Positions 1 through 6,169 of a DNA stretch of 16,220 nt are shown piece by piece. Location of the stretch: NCBI GenBank assembly GCA_002315625.1, contig DCHH01000017.1, positions 150-16,369 of the forward strand, given 5' to 3'. This stretch comes from Bacteroidales bacterium UBA1757 (GTDB lineage Bacteria > Bacteroidota > Bacteroidia > Bacteroidales > UBA1402). How positions within the stretch are numbered: position 1 is the stretch's first letter; each line of letters opens with the position of its first letter. The position numbers and the translations under genes are program-made. The notes below the pieces were generated by a model. It had not been told where the DNA came from. It was given only the letters and a program-made list of their open reading frames with translations, and searched no databases.

Positions 1-53
1 AGAGCACCTGACTGTTAATCAGGGGGTCGTAGGTTCAAGTCCTTCTTGAAGCG
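1..53 (+). tRNA. tRNA-Asn (anticodon GTT), 5' end outside the window
   Basis: The anticodon stem-loop is complete: stem 7-11 pairs with 19-23, and the 7-base loop at 12-18 carries anticodon GTT at 14-16, which reads asparagine codons. The T loop TTCAAGT follows at 34-40. The 3' acceptor strand is TTGAAGC (46-52) with discriminator G at 53, as in bacterial tRNA-Asn. CCA is not encoded, as is common in Bacteroidota. The acceptor 5' strand and most of the D arm lie before base 1. The T stem has one T-T mismatch. Confidence 0.95.
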
Positions 54-64
54 CCCAGAGAATC

Positions 65-99
65 AAGCACTTACGGAAACGTAGGTGCTTTTCTTTTTT
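65..99 (+). terminator. Rho-independent terminator after tRNA-Asn
   Basis: An 11-bp stem (65-75 with 80-90, one G-T pair) closes a GAAA tetraloop and is followed by a T-rich run at 91-99. It sits 12 bases after the tRNA. There is no comparable T-run on the opposite strand, so it probably does not serve the converging pectate lyase gene. Confidence 0.9.
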
Positions 100-126
100 C
101 GGTTGGACTAACAAAGTGCAAACATT

Positions 127-2382
127 TTAATTTGTGTGCATGTAGCGGGAGACGGAGAGGGAGCCGTCGGAGTAGAGGGTGCGTTTTAGGAGGATGCCGT
201 GGTAATCGGGGGTGGCCGGTTGGCCTAGGAGATTGTAGTATTCTTCCGCAATTGCTGTTTTGGGAGTGGTCTGGAGGGGTTCCAGGGCATCGGTTTTGTC
301 GATTTGTCCGCCGATTATGATGTTGGCCAGAGCGATGGCTTTGCTGTCGCCAAGGTTATAGAGGTATAGGGTCATTGTCCCTTTTGTTGCGGTTTTCGAG
401 AGCCCCTCTTCGCTTAGGTCGAAAACGCTATGGGTATATTCGTCGTTTCTGGCTGGATTCAGCTGTTTACAGACGGTTTCAGATGACCCTTCTGACGTTT
501 CCCATACGGCATCTATGTAGCCGCCGTCTGTTCCTAAGCGTGAAGCGTCGAAAGATAGATATGAGGGGGTAAAGGCTGTATTTTCTTTGGGTGTCAAGCT
601 GAAACATACATAGTAGCCATCCTGCCTGGCATTGCCCAACTTGACTCCAGGGCAGAATGTTGTGAAAGCAATGCTGCCCATGGTTCTGGTGGAAACGGTC
701 TTGTAGCCGGCGTAGGATGATTCTGTGGCGTAAAAGGAGGCGGCGGGTTCTTGTGTGCCGCTTCCCGAGCAGGACGCCTTGCCAAGTTTCCAGGTTACTT
801 TTGCATCTGTACGGACCACTTGCGTACTGTCTTCTTCGGGAGTGGTACCCGGTACTGGCCTGTCTCCGTAGGGGGCCGCCGTAATCTTTTCAACTAGTTT
901 GTTGAGATAGACCTCCAGCATTGTGTAGCCGACTTCATCGGTCAGAAAGGCATCATTGGGGTCGTTGGGGTCAAGGTCCAGCTTGTATTCCCACTCGTTA
1001 GGGATGCCGTCGCCGTCGGTGTCGGTCATATCGCGGCTCAGGTCGGTGGGTATGCTGACCCACGGGGAGTCTTCCCCGGGCAAGATTACGTCTTTCTGAG
1101 TATTGATGTTGCCAGGATTCAGCCACCCCCCGTCACGGTCGATGGTGTAGGTGGTTTTGCCGTCATAGTCCTTACCCGAATAATGGTATGGTTGGGTGTA
1201 TGAGGTATATGAGGCCTTGCGGTCGCGGGTGTCGGTCACCATCACTGAGTCCAGACGGTCGCGGTAGTTGCAGGCACCGACATAATCAATCACCTGATTA
1301 TAAGCTTCCTGAGCCGTGAAAGTGATTATTCCTCCGTCATCGTATGGAACATTCTTTCTTGCTGCTTTCTTCTGGGCTTCGGTGCCGGACATCTGAGCCC
1401 AAATGCCCTTTGTCCAGTTGTCCTTGGTTATGTCGGCGTGTCCGTCAACATAGTTGCCGTCGGCATATATTCCAAGAGGATCGGCATCGGCTGCGAAGAT
1501 GCGACCGTGACGGTCGGAGGTCTTGCCGTATGCTGCGTCCGTTGCAGGACCGGGCTTTATGTAGTTGTTGACCATGTTGATACGCATGTTCGAACCGCCG
1601 TAGCAGCCGACGCCTGACCAGTTATAGAAGACATTGTTGCGGCAGTCGGTCAGGTCGGTCAGCTCGCGCTCGGCCATTGTGTAGCGTGAACCGAAACGGG
1701 GAGTACGGCTCACAGCGTGCGCAATCAGATTGTGGTGGAAAGAAGCGTGGTCACCGCCCCAAACACCTCCGTAGCCGTGGGGCTTTCCGTCGGCCCATTT
1801 GGTCTTGGGGTGGACGGAGTAGTTTAGAGGTTGGGAAGCAATGCACCACTGGACTGTAGTGTTCTCGTTAGCGTAAACCGAAATGACTTCATCGACACTC
1901 CAGCTTACCGAGCAGTGGTCGATGATGAAATCACCTCCATCCATTCCGCCAAAGCCGTCGCATTCCGTGTTGCAGACATCGCCAGGGCGTATGCGCAGGT
2001 AGCGGACAATCACATTCCGGGCACCGATACTGAATGGATATTCGGCAATGCAGATGCCACCGGGCGAGGTCTGTCCGGCAATAGTGACATTGCCATTGGA
2101 TATGCGCAGGCTGGATTTCAGATGGATGGTTCCCGCAACGTCAAATACGATGGTCCGTGCACCGCTCTGGTTTATGGCGTACCGGAAAGTGCCGGGCTTG
2201 ACGTTCTTGGGGTCATCCTCAAGAGTCGTTACATGATAGACCTTGCCGCCGCGTCCGCCTGAAACATACCGGCCGAAACCCTCAGCGCCTGGAAAAGCGG
2301 GAACAATTTTCTTGGCTTCTGCCGTCAGTCCGCATAGCAGTAATGAAATTAACAGTAGCCACAGTTTGCCGATTTTTTTCAT
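127..2382 (-). CDS. Secreted pectate lyase, polysaccharide lyase family 1, with C-terminal beta-rich module
   Basis: A 751-residue protein expected to cleave polygalacturonate (pectin backbone) by beta-elimination outside the cytoplasm. Residues 1-23 form a Sec signal peptide ending AEA; C17 lacks a normal lipobox, so it is probably not a lipoprotein. Residues 25-400 are the parallel beta-helix, with the PL1 features IIDHCSVSWSVDE (153-165) and FHHN...RTPRFG (215-231; the second Arg of RTPRFG is in the expected catalytic position). Residues 454-479 hold a DTDGDGIPNEWE acidic calcium-binding-type repeat often seen at the end of Bacteroidota PL1 enzymes. Residues 525-692 look like an extra beta-sandwich, and the last 40 residues carry a YYNLLGQ tail. 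It begins 18 bp after the acyl-CoA ligase, so both may share a transcript. No SusC/SusD genes are visible nearby. Family assignment is firm; exact substrate is inferred. Confidence 0.93.
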   Translation of the reverse strand: MKKIGKLWLLLISLLLCGLTAEAKKIVPAFPGAEGFGRYVSGGRGGKVYHVTTLEDDPKNVKPGTFRYAINQSGARTIVFDVAGTIHLKSSLRISNGNVTIAGQTSPGGICIAEYPFSIGARNVIVRYLRIRPGDVCNTECDGFGGMDGGDFIIDHCSVSWSVDEVISVYANENTTVQWCIASQPLNYSVHPKTKWADGKPHGYGGVWGGDHASFHHNLIAHAVSRTPRFGSRYTMAERELTDLTDCRNNVFYNWSGVGCYGGSNMRINMVNNYIKPGPATDAAYGKTSDRHGRIFAADADPLGIYADGNYVDGHADITKDNWTKGIWAQMSGTEAQKKAARKNVPYDDGGIITFTAQEAYNQVIDYVGACNYRDRLDSVMVTDTRDRKASYTSYTQPYHYSGKDYDGKTTYTIDRDGGWLNPGNINTQKDVILPGEDSPWVSIPTDLSRDMTDTDGDGIPNEWEYKLDLDPNDPNDAFLTDEVGYTMLEVYLNKLVEKITAAPYGDRPVPGTTPEEDSTQVVRTDAKVTWKLGKASCSGSGTQEPAASFYATESSYAGYKTVSTRTMGSIAFTTFCPGVKLGNARQDGYYVCFSLTPKENTAFTPSYLSFDASRLGTDGGYIDAVWETSEGSSETVCKQLNPARNDEYTHSVFDLSEEGLSKTATKGTMTLYLYNLGDSKAIALANIIIGGQIDKTDALEPLQTTPKTAIAEEYYNLLGQPATPDYHGILLKRTLYSDGSLSVSRYMHTN

Positions 2383-2400
2383 GGGGGTAGCAATGAATGT

Positions 2401-4032
2401 TTATCGGTATAAGAATCGTTTGATGGAGGCTTTTGGAGTCTTCTGGAAGGGGTCTTCCACAACTTCAATGCCACAAAGCTGGCTGTATTTGGGCATCCTG
2501 GCATTTGTTGCCTGAATGATTTCGTCTTTCAGGGCTTCAAGCACACGTTTTTCTTTTTTGAGCGCATCCTTGTCGAAATAGACCAGGGCAATGAGCTTGA
2601 AATCACGCTGCACTACGAGCGATTCGATGACGCATGGCTGGCTGTTGATGACCGACTCAATCTCTTCCGGGTAGATATTCTGGCCGTTCGAAGAGAGAAG
2701 CATGCTCTTGCTGCGCCCTTTTATGAACACGTTGCCTTTTGAGTCGATGATGCCCAAATCGCCGGTGTTGAACCAGCCGTCGGCAGTGAATGCAGCCTTT
2801 GTGGCCTTTTCATTCTTGAAATAGCCGCTCATAATATTCACTCCCTTGGCCTGTATTTCGCCGTCAATCCTGCGGGGGTCTTCCGAGTCAATCCTGAGCT
2901 GCACGCAGTCGATTGCCTTGCCGCAGCTTCTGAGAACGAACTTGTCCCAGTCTTCGTATGTGAGAAGAGGGGCGGCTTCTGTCATGCCGTAGCCGACGGT
3001 AAAGTGAAACCCTATTTTATGCAGGAAAGCTTCGACATCCGCATTGACCGCGGCACCGCCCATAATGTACATGCGGACTCTTCCGCCGAATGCATCGTCC
3101 AGCCCTTTGCGCATCCTATTATATATAATGTGTCTGAAACCGGGAACCGACATGAGGAATCGGACCGACTTCTTTTCCATCATAGGCTTGAGCTTGCTCC
3201 GGTATATTTTCTCGAATACCATTGGAACGGCAATCACCAGATAGGGACGGACATCCCTCATGGCTTTCAGAAGAAGGGTCGGTGACGGGGCCTTTCCTAG
3301 AAAATATACTGTTGAACCGCCGCACAGGGGGTAAATCAGTTCAATGACCATTCCGAACATGTGGGCCAGCGGCAGTATGGAAAGCAGATTGTCTTCCGGA
3401 TAGGAGGGGATACGTTTGTGGCTGTATTCGACATTGGCCGAGAAACATTCGTAGCGGAGCATCACCCCCTTCGGGTCGCCGGTTGAGCCGGACGTGTAGT
3501 TTATGACGGCAAGGTCTTTATCGTTGCCGGTCGGAAGGTGCAGGTCTTCAGCTGTGAAACCGTTCGGATATGCTTGTATGAAACGCTCTTCCAGGGAATC
3601 AAAGGCTGAGCGGTCTTCGTCACGCCCCCAAAGAAGGCTGAAATCATTTACCGAAATGGCATATTTGAGCTGGGGCATTCTGGAGAGGTCCAGCTTGTTC
3701 CAAATTTCCGGGTCGGCAAACAGGGCTACACTTTCAGAGTGATCCACTATAGACGAAATATTGTCCGGGTGGAAATCTGCCAGCAGAGGAACCACGACAG
3801 CCTCGTATGTGTTGATTGAAAGGAATGTTATTCCCCAGCGGGCCTGATTTTTGGCGCATATTGCTATGCGGTCTCCCTTTTTTATCCCTAAGGCCTTGAA
3901 AAGGAGATGCATCTTGGCTATTTGAGTGGCCAGGTTGCCGAAAGTATAGCATTCGCCACCGTAGTCGCACAAGGCGTTTTTGTCCCAGTGAGCTGTAATC
4001 TGACTCTGGAGCCTTTCGAAGTAGTGTGTCAT
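2401..4032 (-). CDS. AMP-binding long-chain fatty acid--CoA ligase
   Basis: A 543-residue ANL-superfamily adenylating enzyme that should activate fatty acids to acyl-CoA (or a related acyl group) through an acyl-AMP intermediate in the cytoplasm. With the start chosen here, the phosphate loop YTSGSTGDPKG is at 179-189, the adenine-binding motif GYGMTEAAP at 347-355, TGDLG at 423-427, the hinge KGRSK at 438-442, and GQNIYPEEIE at 450-459. The C-terminal TPKASIKR holds the expected catalytic lysine region. An in-frame start exists 33 bases upstream (4065), but a good -7 promoter box (4053-4060) lies inside that extension, so ATG at 4030-4032, preceded by AGAGGAA, is preferred. The acyl chain length used cannot be read from sequence; length and motifs fit the Bacteroidota FadD-like group. 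Confidence 0.92.
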   Translation of the reverse strand: MTHYFERLQSQITAHWDKNALCDYGGECYTFGNLATQIAKMHLLFKALGIKKGDRIAICAKNQARWGITFLSINTYEAVVVPLLADFHPDNISSIVDHSESVALFADPEIWNKLDLSRMPQLKYAISVNDFSLLWGRDEDRSAFDSLEERFIQAYPNGFTAEDLHLPTGNDKDLAVINYTSGSTGDPKGVMLRYECFSANVEYSHKRIPSYPEDNLLSILPLAHMFGMVIELIYPLCGGSTVYFLGKAPSPTLLLKAMRDVRPYLVIAVPMVFEKIYRSKLKPMMEKKSVRFLMSVPGFRHIIYNRMRKGLDDAFGGRVRMYIMGGAAVNADVEAFLHKIGFHFTVGYGMTEAAPLLTYEDWDKFVLRSCGKAIDCVQLRIDSEDPRRIDGEIQAKGVNIMSGYFKNEKATKAAFTADGWFNTGDLGIIDSKGNVFIKGRSKSMLLSSNGQNIYPEEIESVINSQPCVIESLVVQRDFKLIALVYFDKDALKKEKRVLEALKDEIIQATNARMPKYSQLCGIEVVEDPFQKTPKASIKRFLYR

Positions 4033-4049
4033 TTCCTCTATATTTAACT

Positions 4050-4081
4050 CCGCAAAGATATACAAAGTCTGCCCTTTGCGG
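4050..4081. repeat. Perfect 8-bp inverted repeat over the ligase promoter
   Basis: CCGCAAAG at 4050-4057 is the exact reverse complement of CTTTGCGG at 4074-4081, with a 16-base spacer. The left arm covers most of the -7 box of the minus-strand promoter and the right arm reaches its -33 region. This placement fits an operator, but it could also be chance or a hairpin. Confidence 0.55.
4053..4060 (-). promoter_or_regulatory. -7 promoter box for the acyl-CoA ligase / pectate lyase pair
   Basis: On the minus strand this reads TATCTTTG, an exact match to the Bacteroidota -7 consensus TAnnTTTG. The -33 region is weak (TTTTCC around 4081-4088). Transcription would start near 4046, leaving a leader of about 14 bases before the ATG at 4032. 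The box overlaps one arm of an 8-bp inverted repeat (4050-4057 / 4074-4081). Confidence 0.6.
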
Positions 4082-4100
4082 AAAAAAGTGTCATTTTAGG

Positions 4101-4120
4101 TACAAAAATGGTATTTTGTA
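4101..4120. repeat. Perfect 7-bp inverted repeat upstream of the LytTR gene promoter
   Basis: TACAAAA at 4101-4107 is the reverse complement of TTTTGTA at 4114-4120, with a 6-base spacer. It ends 21 bases before the -7 box of the plus-strand promoter, so it overlaps the expected -33 region. It is a possible regulator site; the AT-rich composition makes a chance match fairly likely. Confidence 0.4.
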
Positions 4121-4141
4121 TCTATTTTGGCGGAAAATTTA

Positions 4142-4149
4142 TACTTTTG
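4142..4149 (+). promoter_or_regulatory. -7 promoter box for the LytTR gene
   Basis: TACTTTTG matches the TAnnTTTG consensus. The -33 element is unclear: TTTTG ends at 4118 with a 23-base spacer, slightly longer than usual. Predicted start of transcription is near 4156, which excludes the in-frame TTG at 4127 as the translation start. Confidence 0.6.
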
Positions 4150-4210
4150 TGGGATAAAAATACAGCAATTCCATTTTCATCCCACCGTCAATATTTCGTC
4201 CCAACCCGTC

Positions 4211-5023
4211 ATGGACAATAAGTTCAAAATAAAGGAAAGCCAGTTGCAGGTGTTTGCATACGCTCTGATTGTACCAGCTTTTTTCCTGGTATTTTCTTTG
4301 GCCTACAACCCTTTTGACATTCATGGTTTCTATACCTTTGGTACACATACCATCGGCACTCATCTTGTCCTGATGACAGCCATCATGATAGCCGTGCTAC
4401 TCATTACGCGCAATATCTTCGTGGCGATACAAAAGAAGACCGTGGTCACCTGGACACACTATATATTGTGGTGTCTGTCGGAGCTTGTGCTTATGACTGC
4501 GTTCGTTTCTTTGTACACGATGCTGTCAAAAGGAATAAGAGGTGAATACTTTTCTGTCTTTGCCGATTGCGGAAAGTTTGTCATTTTTTCTCTCTGTTAT
4601 CCTTACGGTTTCCTGATATGTCTGAAAACAATAAGGCTTAAGGATGAGGAACTTTCACGACGTGAAAAGGAGGACGACCGGTCGCTTGTCAAGTTCTACG
4701 ATGAACACAAGAGGTTAAAATTGAGTATAGCTCCTTCTTCTATCTTGTATGTTCAGTCGGAGTTCAATTATGTCAAGATTATTTATCTCGACGGTGTGAA
4801 GGTGAAGGAATTCCTTCTGCGTGCTTCCATGAAAAGTATAGAGGAAATGGGTAACCGGCGCTGTCTGGCAAGGTGTCAGCGCTCATACTTTGTCAACCCT
4901 GAGCATGTATCGGTTCTGAGGAAGGATAAGGAGGGCTTTATCTTTGCGGAAATGAACATACCAGGGGTTCCGCCGGTGCCTGTCAGCAAGCCCTATTTTG
5001 AGGCTTTGTCGGCCTTGTTGTAA
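4211..5023 (+). CDS. Membrane-anchored LytTR-family DNA-binding regulator
   Basis: With ATG at 4211 the protein has 270 residues. Four hydrophobic segments (about 14-32, 48-66, 82-105, 121-140) form a membrane domain, followed by a charged linker rich in Glu, Arg and Lys (141-168). Residues 170-270 form a LytTR DNA-binding domain with ILYVQSEFNYVKIIY (178-192) and LARCQRSYFVNPEHV (219-233), both characteristic of the fold. There is no response-regulator receiver domain and no histidine kinase beside it, so it appears to be a one-component regulator that binds DNA from the inner membrane. The signal and targets are unknown. A longer reading from TTG 4127 is rejected because the promoter lies within it. 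The gene converges on the PorT-like gene with only 7 bases between stops. Confidence 0.88.
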   Translation: MDNKFKIKESQLQVFAYALIVPAFFLVFSLAYNPFDIHGFYTFGTHTIGTHLVLMTAIMIAVLLITRNIFVAIQKKTVVTWTHYILWCLSELVLMTAFVSLYTMLSKGIRGEYFSVFADCGKFVIFSLCYPYGFLICLKTIRLKDEELSRREKEDDRSLVKFYDEHKRLKLSIAPSSILYVQSEFNYVKIIYLDGVKVKEFLLRASMKSIEEMGNRRCLARCQRSYFVNPEHVSVLRKDKEGFIFAEMNIPGVPPVPVSKPYFEALSALL

Positions 5024-5030
5024 AGTAGGC

Positions 5031-5753
5031 TTATTCAAATTGGAAGCTGAGTACAATCAGCCGGGCTGTCATTTTGTCGAATGCCTGGGTGTAATGGATG
5101 AAGGGAAGGCTTCCCTCGTCAAGGCGGTCGTGTTCGAAGGCATCATTAAGTCCTAAACAGAACTTTAATTCGGGGACAAGTCGGAAATAGGGGAGGTACA
5201 GGTCGCAGCCGACTCCGAATTCAAGGAAATAGTTGAGCCTTTTGAGAACGATGGGCTCCTGCTTGCGTGAGCCGACGTCAATGCCTATGCTGAAGCCGGT
5301 CATCAGATATGGTCGGAAGTTGTTTGTCCGGGCACCACGGTAGCGAATGGAGAGTGGTACCATTACGTAGTTTGAGCGAACATTAGTCGATACAGGCTCG
5401 TCGCCAATTGCGTCAGAGATAAGGGAGAAATTCTTGGCTCCGAAGTTGATTGACGGGCTGAGTCTGAGGCTCAGGAAATCGGCCAGACGAAGGTCACCCA
5501 GCACGCCGACTGTAAAGCCCGGAGTGTAAGAGGGGATAGAGCCGTACCAGATGTTGCCACTTTCATCGACAAAGCCTGAGTGCTCGATGTGCATATCCTG
5601 AACATGGGTACCGATGAAAAAACCGAAGTGGTAGCGCCTCATGTCCTCGTACTGCAGGTACTGTATCTTGTTGCCATGCTGGTTTTTAGCTGCCGTTCCG
5701 AGCGGCAGCGTCAGCAGGAGCAGCAGGGCAAATAGCAGTCGGCAGTTTCTCAT
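5031..5753 (-). CDS. PorT-like outer-membrane beta-barrel protein
   Basis: A 240-residue protein with a signal peptide (hydrophobic run to about residue 22, ending GTAA) followed by alternating beta strands and a C-terminal aromatic-rich strand ending LSFQFE, as expected for insertion into the outer membrane. The order of features (RRYHFGFFIGTHVQDM, YTPGFTVGVLGDLRL, FGVGCDLYLPYF, PELKFCLGL) resembles the PorT family. PorT works in type IX secretion and gliding in other Bacteroidota, but gut Bacteroidales often keep such a barrel without that system, and no type IX gene is visible here, so the role is open. Start: ATG 5751-5753 is chosen over an in-frame TTG at 5777, which falls inside the promoter's -7 box. 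Confidence 0.85.
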   Translation of the reverse strand: MRNCRLLFALLLLLTLPLGTAAKNQHGNKIQYLQYEDMRRYHFGFFIGTHVQDMHIEHSGFVDESGNIWYGSIPSYTPGFTVGVLGDLRLADFLSLRLSPSINFGAKNFSLISDAIGDEPVSTNVRSNYVMVPLSIRYRGARTNNFRPYLMTGFSIGIDVGSRKQEPIVLKRLNYFLEFGVGCDLYLPYFRLVPELKFCLGLNDAFEHDRLDEGSLPFIHYTQAFDKMTARLIVLSFQFE

Positions 5754-5774
5754 GTGGCGGTTCGTAGCGATGTG

Positions 5775-5782
5775 CAAAAGTA
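5775..5782 (-). promoter_or_regulatory. -7 promoter box for the PorT-like gene
   Basis: The minus strand reads TACTTTTG, matching TAnnTTTG. The -33 region is weak (TTTTCC at 5805-5810, 22-base spacer). Transcription would start near 5768, giving a leader of about 15 bases to the ATG at 5753. Confidence 0.55.
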
Positions 5783-5833
5783 TCTCTTATCAAAAAGCAA
5801 TAACGGAAAAGGGCTTAATTTATTGCAGAAATT

Positions 5834-5870
5834 TTCATGGAAGAGAAAAAACTCTTACTTTTGCCATGAA
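5834..5870. repeat. Nested inverted repeat around the ferredoxin promoter
   Basis: TTCATGG (5834-5840) and CCATGAA (5864-5870) are perfect complements. Directly inside the left arm, AAGAG (5841-5845) pairs with CTCTT (5852-5856). The -7 box of the ferredoxin promoter (5856-5863) lies between the inner and outer right arms. This is a possible operator, or a structure formed in supercoiled DNA. Confidence 0.4.
5856..5863 (+). promoter_or_regulatory. -7 promoter box for the ferredoxin gene
   Basis: TACTTTTG matches the Bacteroidota -7 consensus, with a weak TTTTC (5832-5836) 19 bases upstream as -33. Predicted transcription start is near 5870, giving a leader of about 40 bases that contains a small GGAG/CTCC hairpin (5880-5893). 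Confidence 0.6.
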
Positions 5871-5908
5871 TTATTAACCGGAGTTCATGCTCCATAAAAT
5901 TACTTACT

Positions 5909-6076
5909 ATGGCATACGTTATTGGTAACGATTGCGTCGCATGTGGAACCTGTATTGACGAATGTCCCGTAGGTGCTATTTCAGAAGGTGATATTTACAA
6001 GATAGATCCGGAAATGTGCACCGAATGTGGTACATGTGCGGATGCATGCCCCTCAGAGGCCATCAAACTGGGCTAA
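5909..6076 (+). CDS. Small 2[4Fe-4S] ferredoxin
   Basis: A 55-residue protein starting at ATG 5909 and ending at TAA 6074-6076. It carries two complete CxxCxxCxxxCP motifs: Cys 9, 12, 15, 19 and Cys 37, 40, 43, 47, arranged as in clostridial-type bacterial ferredoxins that carry two [4Fe-4S] clusters. The length is the usual one for the family, and the two halves are near repeats (VACGTCIDECPVGAI against TECGTCADACPSEAI). It should act as a soluble low-potential electron carrier in the cytoplasm, for example for pyruvate:ferredoxin oxidoreductase or similar anaerobic enzymes; the partner is inferred, since none is encoded nearby. It stands alone with its own promoter (-7 at 5856-5863) and terminator (6119-6154). 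Confidence 0.96.
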   Translation: MAYVIGNDCVACGTCIDECPVGAISEGDIYKIDPEMCTECGTCADACPSEAIKLG

Positions 6077-6118
6077 ATCTTTTTGCTCAGGGTGAAAGCC
6101 TGCTGTCAGGCGCAAGAA

Positions 6119-6154
6119 AAGCAACCTTGTTTCCTACGGGGTTGCTTCTTCTTT
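6119..6154 (+). terminator. Rho-independent terminator after the ferredoxin
   Basis: An 11-bp stem (6119-6129 with 6137-6147, two T-G pairs) with a 7-base loop, followed by a T-rich tract at 6148-6155. A second, smaller perfect hairpin (GCCTG 6098-6102 with CAGGC 6107-6111) lies just upstream. The terminator ends about 15 bases before the lipoprotein start, leaving little room for a separate promoter there; I see no clear -7 box between 6077 and 6169. Confidence 0.8.
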
Positions 6155-6169
6155 TACTGAAAATACGAG

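Noticed and set aside
1831..2262. A 143-codon plus-strand open frame antisense to the pectate lyase
   Set aside because: It lies opposite the catalytic PL1 domain, and has no promoter, start context or known motif.
4127..4210. N-terminal extension of the LytTR protein from TTG 4127
   Set aside because: The -7 promoter box (4142-4149) lies inside it, and the ATG at 4211 gives a normal hydrophilic start before the first membrane helix.
5754..5777. Start of the PorT-like protein at TTG 5777
   Set aside because: The codon falls in the -7 promoter box, and the eight extra residues spoil the signal peptide; ATG 5753 gives a standard one.
6077..6169. Riboswitch between the ferredoxin and the lipoprotein
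   Set aside because: Only two simple hairpins are present in 93 bases; no conserved cobalamin, TPP or other riboswitch core is seen, and the second hairpin is well explained as a terminator.
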